Positions 59,555-64,000 of a DNA stretch of 64,000 nucleotides are shown one piece after another; the first letter of the stretch is position 1, and each line of letters opens with the position of its first letter. Under the pieces are notes generated by a model that was given only the letters and a program-made list of their open reading frames with translations, made no database searches and was not told the DNA's origin. The DNA is from Poecilobothrus nobilitatus. Taxonomy: Eukaryota > Arthropoda > Insecta > Diptera > Dolichopodidae. The stretch is from positions 115,509,996-115,573,995 of the forward strand of contig OX352774.1 in the NCBI GenBank assembly GCA_947095535.1, read 5' to 3'. The position numbers were made by a program, and so were the translations under genes.

Positions 59555-59670
59555 ACTTCAGTATCATTATATTGGGAAAAGAGAGAGGTGGATTTAGTTA
59601 GTAAGAATCTACACTATTAATTCTTGCTGTCTTTAGAAGATTCCGACCTCTCTTAGGAAAATAAAAACAG
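59555..59670 (+). repeat. R2 dispersed short repeat, 3' part
   Basis: GAGAGGTGGATTTAGTTAGT, AAGAATCTACACTATTAATT, CTTGCTGTCTTTAGAAGATT and CCGACCTCTCTTAGGAAAAT give the 3' half of R2 in the same order as at 30.88 and 41.59 kb, ending A-rich. The 5' half is missing, which resembles the 5' truncation of reverse-transcribed elements. Confidence 0.65.
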
Positions 59671-62472
59671 AAACACGAAAACTACAAGTAATTATTAATA
59701 ATATTAACAAAAACAGTAAAAATTTTATGATTGTTGTATCGCTATTCGTTGTCATTGTCATCAATATTTCAAAAAATTTACATATCCCGATTTTAAAAAT
59801 TATGAAAATCTCAAACAAAAATTTAATTTTACTCCACTTTTATATTTTTTATTATCATCTAAAATATCGCCAACATTATCATCATCATTGTCCATTGAAG
59901 ATTTTGGTTAAAAATAAAAAAATATTTCCATTTCCAATACAATATTTATTACGGTAACTAACGAGAGATTGTTTTCCTAATTTAATAGCCATATTTTTTA
60001 CAATAGTCCCCATCTTTGTAACGATAAACTAATAAGCTTTAAAACTAATTAAATATAGCAATTCATTTCATTATTTGCATATATTCTGCGGTTGTGAACC
60101 TCTAATAGGAGGCTGTTTCTTCAACGATACTAATAGAAGGCGACGTTATGATAATGCCTACACATAATATTTGCTTACACATTTTAAATGACAAACCAGT
60201 ACAAGTTTTAGATAAATTATAACTCTGTTAAATGACCATTAGATTTTTTTTTTCACCAATAAAAATGAAAATAAATAAATGTTTTATTTTTTAAATTTAG
60301 GTTAATCGCACGAACATAATATATGCATTTTAAATAGTATATAACACCTTCGTGCATTAGGTTATAAATGAAGGCAATCCCAGTGTCACTGTAACTCCAC
60401 TGGACTGACACCTCATAAAGCTAAATTGACACAGAATTAAAACCTGAACAGGAATATATAAATATTTGTCCATATTATATATCACGTTCATTCTACAGGG
60501 TCACAAACATAATAACAAATTTGTTACATCCTTTGTTTTATTATTGAAGACAAATTTATACCTTAAGGGTTATTGAAGACAAATTTAAATGGAAGGCAAA
60601 TGTTTGTTTGACTCAGTCTTAATGTGATCCAAAGACGAATTTATATAGATAATGTTGACGGTTCGAGAAAATATTAGAAAATTAACGATTGAAATACCTC
60701 ACAAATTTACATAATTTCCAGAATTTTTTCTACACTTCTGTTTTGAAATTCTTATTAAATTTTTGTATAAGACTTGGTCTGAATGTGAAATGTCTCACAG
60801 AAAAATAGGAATATTTAAATGTACGAGAGAATAAGGTCTAACATTTATTTAGTTTTATCTTCTCAAATTTACTGAGCATGTTGCATAATATGCTTTAAAT
60901 AACAGTTCATGTTAGATACAAAAACTTACAAAATAATTAAAATTTGGCTCTGTTGTATCATAATCATTCTAAAAATAAAAATAAAGTACAGATAACATTT
61001 TCTCTTAATTTCTTTGCAAGAGTAAGTGGAAATAGAGAAGTATAATATACTATTGTTTTTTAGTATGCGGGATTAACTCACTAACAGTACTTTCTTTTTT
61101 ATCGTAATTCATTTGGTACTAATGTACCTATACCGTTCAAATTATAATATAGATTATAGAAGAATGAGAACGGAGTTGAGATGAGGCTCTTAACGACAGC
61201 TACATTTCAATTACCTAAATCAACTTGACGAAAATTTCAATAAATTTATTTGTGAAATTGCTGAATATGAAAACTCTTGGTATCACAATTTCACCAAATA
61301 GAACTTCTTTTATTTTCCACATTCATTCCAACTAATGAGACATTTAAAACAATTAAAAGAAAATTGAAAATAATAAAAAGATATGATAAAATGAAATAAT
61401 TTAATGTGCAAATAATTATATGCTTCTTACTGTATTTAAAATATCTAATTTAAATATTTAAGATATTTTTTTCACATAATTTACATATTATATCTATATA
61501 TCTATTTCGCTCACTCTACCTTCTTATCAATTTCTCTTTATTTATAATGGAAGCGGGGTTGAAGTAAGGTGAGATAAATGATGAAAAAGTATTAATGCAG
61601 TGGTGAATAAAATGCAAAATTAGATTATTTAAAAAGAAAAAAAAAAAAAAAAGAAGAAATTAAAAAAAAAAAATTAAAATGAGCACTGGTAAAACATATT
61701 TTTTTAGTTTGAAGTAGATTTATCACAGGGATTTATGTCTATATTAGAATTGAATTATTTACCAATAAACTTAAATAAGTGAAGTCTTTAGTTTATTTTC
61801 TTTATTACATTTTTTCTATTTTTTAACTATATATTTATTTTTTTTCTTCATCATTGATTGGTGATTAGAGTAATTCGATTTTAGTAGAGTTTTGATTTTT
61901 TTCCCAAACAAGCAAAAAGTAAATTATGTTTTTAATAAGCCCAAGTAACAAATTAAAAAAAAAATAAAAATTTCATATTTTAAAAATACAAAATAATATT
62001 GTGATTTTGGTATGGTACACACGTTGTTTCGTCTAAAATTATAATTGAAAGAGAACTTAGACCATGATAACGAACAATCTTGTCGAAATATAAGTAGGAA
62101 AACAAGCCTAAATTAACGTATGTGAATAGCAGAAACTCAAGACAAAAAATTAAAAATTTTATAGTAACTTGTCTTTAACTTGCTTTTATTATGGTCACAA
62201 AAAAGGTTACTTATTTCTAAAAAAAACCTAGTAAACGAACCAAGTCTACTTTTCGCATTTATAACTTTAGTATACTACATTGAATTAAAACACGAAAAAT
62301 ATGAAGATGAAACAAATCTCAGAGGTTAAGTCTTAATTAATGATCAAGTCTCAATATGTTAAGAATTTTAAAAAAAATACTAAAGTATAATTGAGACATA
62401 TACATGATTTGAAATCGCTACTCCCTCAGTTGACACGCCCTGTACTTAATCACTCAGCTATAGTGGACCTCC
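59671..62472. other. AT-rich gene-free stretch
   Basis: No gene is seen. A direct repeat of TTATTGAAGACAAATTTA occurs at 60541 and 60569. A long purine tract lies at about 61630-61675. Overlapping frames at 59633-59957 on opposite strands are Ile/Phe/Lys-rich shadows. Confidence 0.5.
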
Positions 62473-63194
62473 TTTTAGCACATCTACAAAAAAAATTTGA
62501 CAAAATGTGTCTATTAGTTTTACTCTGTCCGTCGGTCCGTCTGTTTACAAAACTGTTAAAGATAGAGAAAAAACAATTTAATCATGGATAGGTCTCATAA
62601 AAAAATTGATTTTGTGCAACAACTTTTTCATGTAGCTCGATCTATCAGGAGGGAACTACAGCCCCTCAAACTTTGAAAAAGCCCTAGTTTTAAATGCGTA
62701 TATTTCATGTTTCGCTTAACATTTTTTTAATCTGAAAACGCCATTCGACAGGAATTTTTTTTACCTTTGCAAATCAATATCAAAATTATATATATTTTTT
62801 TAAATTTAGTATTTAAATTTACCGTTATGTGAAAATCAAATTATGCATGATTTTTCTATCTTCATAACTCCGGCACGCTTTTAGATAGGAAATTGAAATT
62901 TTGAGGCAAGAAAGAACTTTCAGAATTAGTATATACGTTTCATCTCTACAGATTTTTCTTCGGCAAAATAAAAAAAATAAAACTCCAGTAATATATATTT
63001 ACGTGTGTTAATCGTTTCTTTTAATTATATAGGGTTCCAGAGTTACAGCCCCTCAAAACTACAAAAAAGTCCTATTTTCACATTTTTTTTATATGAAATT
63101 TTAAAATTTTGTTGCAAGTCACTATTTTAAACAGGTATTATCTTTTGGAAATGTGCGCTTTTAAAAACCGTTGGTTTACATTCTGCCTTATTTA
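62473..63194 (+). repeat. F1 element with internal deletion
   Basis: Both ends are intact. The head is TTTTAGCACATCTACAAAAA with its partner TTGACAAAATGTG, then CTCTGTCCGTCGGTCCGTCT and TTTACAAAACTG. The tail is TTTTGGAAATGTGCGCTTTT (63143-63162), then AACCGTTGGTTTACATTCTG. The single monomer lacks the stretch between AGAATTAGTATA and TTTTTCTTCGGCAAAAT, a loss of roughly 150 bp relative to the 24.2-kb copy. At the tail this is among the closest copies to that element. A 66-codon frame at 62391-62591 overlaps the head and is a shadow. Confidence 0.82.
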
Positions 63195-64000
63195 ATCTAT
63201 TTTTTTTAATTTCATATAATAACTGCTTACAAAACTCAAATCAAAAGATAGAATAATTTACATAATATGCACATTTTTTAACTGAATATATTTACATGAA
63301 CTCCTCGCATTTAATTTTCTAACGTTTTATTTAGTTACTAGCAGTGTAAACCGCTCTTCATAAATAACCAAAGCAAATAAATCCCAGTTTTTTTTTTTTT
63401 TTTATTTAACTTTAATCGCCGAATTTAAAAAAATGGAAATTTTCTTTATTAGCATTCTATCATTTACAATCAATCAATTTGAAAAAATTCACAATAGTAA
63501 AGTGTAATTAGCTAAACAGGTGCTACCATGTGACTTTTATATATTTATTAAAATGCTATTTGTTTTTTGTAATGAATTTTTAAGAAAAGAGTCTTACGGT
63601 TTTATTTAAACTTTTTATCAGAATCTAATTTTTTTTAAAAAACAGTCATATTTAAGCCACTTGGGACTTACTTTATACTTACAATAACCATATAAATAGT
63701 CAAAAACTGTAACTAACATAAAAAAAAAAAAAACAGCTACTAAAAGAAAAAAAAAATTATTTTTATGTTTTATGTTGCAATACAACATAATAGTTTTCTT
63801 GTTTTCATGTTATTTAATGGTATAAATATAATATTGTATTTTCCTATATTTAATGTATAAGTATAGTAAAACAACCTAACTTTGACATACTATAGACTTT
63901 TTATATTTAAAAGGGTTGACTTTTGACTTGACTTCTTATATATAAAAGTGTTAATAAATTAAAATGTTGACACTTTATTAATAATTTTAATATACATTTT
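63195..64000. other. AT-rich gene-free stretch at window end
   Basis: I see no gene or repeat beyond homopolymer runs. The window ends in A/T-rich DNA. Confidence 0.6.

Overview
The window is extremely A+T-rich eukaryotic DNA (by eye about three quarters or more A+T, with constant homopolymer A and T runs) and holds no intact gene that I can recognise. No reading frame of convincing length or composition exists on either strand, and there are no bacterial-style operons, rRNA genes, CRISPR arrays or clear exon series. The best clue to the organism is a set of dispersed repeats that carry a TATACCC...GGGTATA hairpin next to a (GTCC)n run. This is the signature described for dipteran mini-me / DINE-1 (INE-1, Helitron- or Helentron-like) elements. 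I infer a fly (Diptera) with a large, AT-rich, transposon-loaded genome. The window is either intergenic or part of a very long intron; the sequence cannot separate the two.

The recognisable content is transposable-element debris. (1) Family F1 (my name) has a hairpin head, a GTCC run, an internal monomer of about 477 bp that can be present one to three times in tandem, and a tail with TTTTGGAAATGTGC. Copies lie at 6.57-6.89, 23.24-24.22, 24.22-26.00, 26.67-27.42, 28.06-29.37, 33.03-33.76 and 62.47-63.19 kb, with a monomer inside a composite element at 54.3-54.9 kb. (2) Family F2 is the mini-me/Helentron-like family proper, at 12.3-13.0, 20.1-20.6, 46.1-46.3 and 54.0-55.6 kb. (3) A tRNA-headed SINE has two copies, at 9.1 and 34.1 kb. 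(4) A short dispersed family, R2, has eight recognisable copies across the window. (5) A second short family, R3, has three. (6) A Jockey/I-like LINE reverse-transcriptase relic at 14.0-15.2 kb lies on the minus strand and is partly duplicated in tandem. (7) A 253-bp Tc1/mariner-type deletion derivative lies at 59.1-59.3 kb.

Between 34.4 and 38.7 kb is a block of local duplications: a ~680-bp unit repeated about 2.2 times, then an ~850-890-bp unit repeated twice, with a 30-bp minisatellite and a dispersed segment bracketing the first block. At 20.7-21.3 kb two minisatellites follow an F2 copy directly. A broken coding sequence of unknown identity (19.6-20.0 kb, minus strand) shows a frameshifting 35-bp tandem duplication and is the only non-transposon protein relic that I can argue for.

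The most interesting signals are the F1 family, which looks like a transposon breeding a 477-bp satellite-like array, and the composite element at 54.0-55.6 kb, which has F2 ends and an F1 monomer inside. All family assignments come from reading the sequence and from recalled knowledge of families; no database search was possible.
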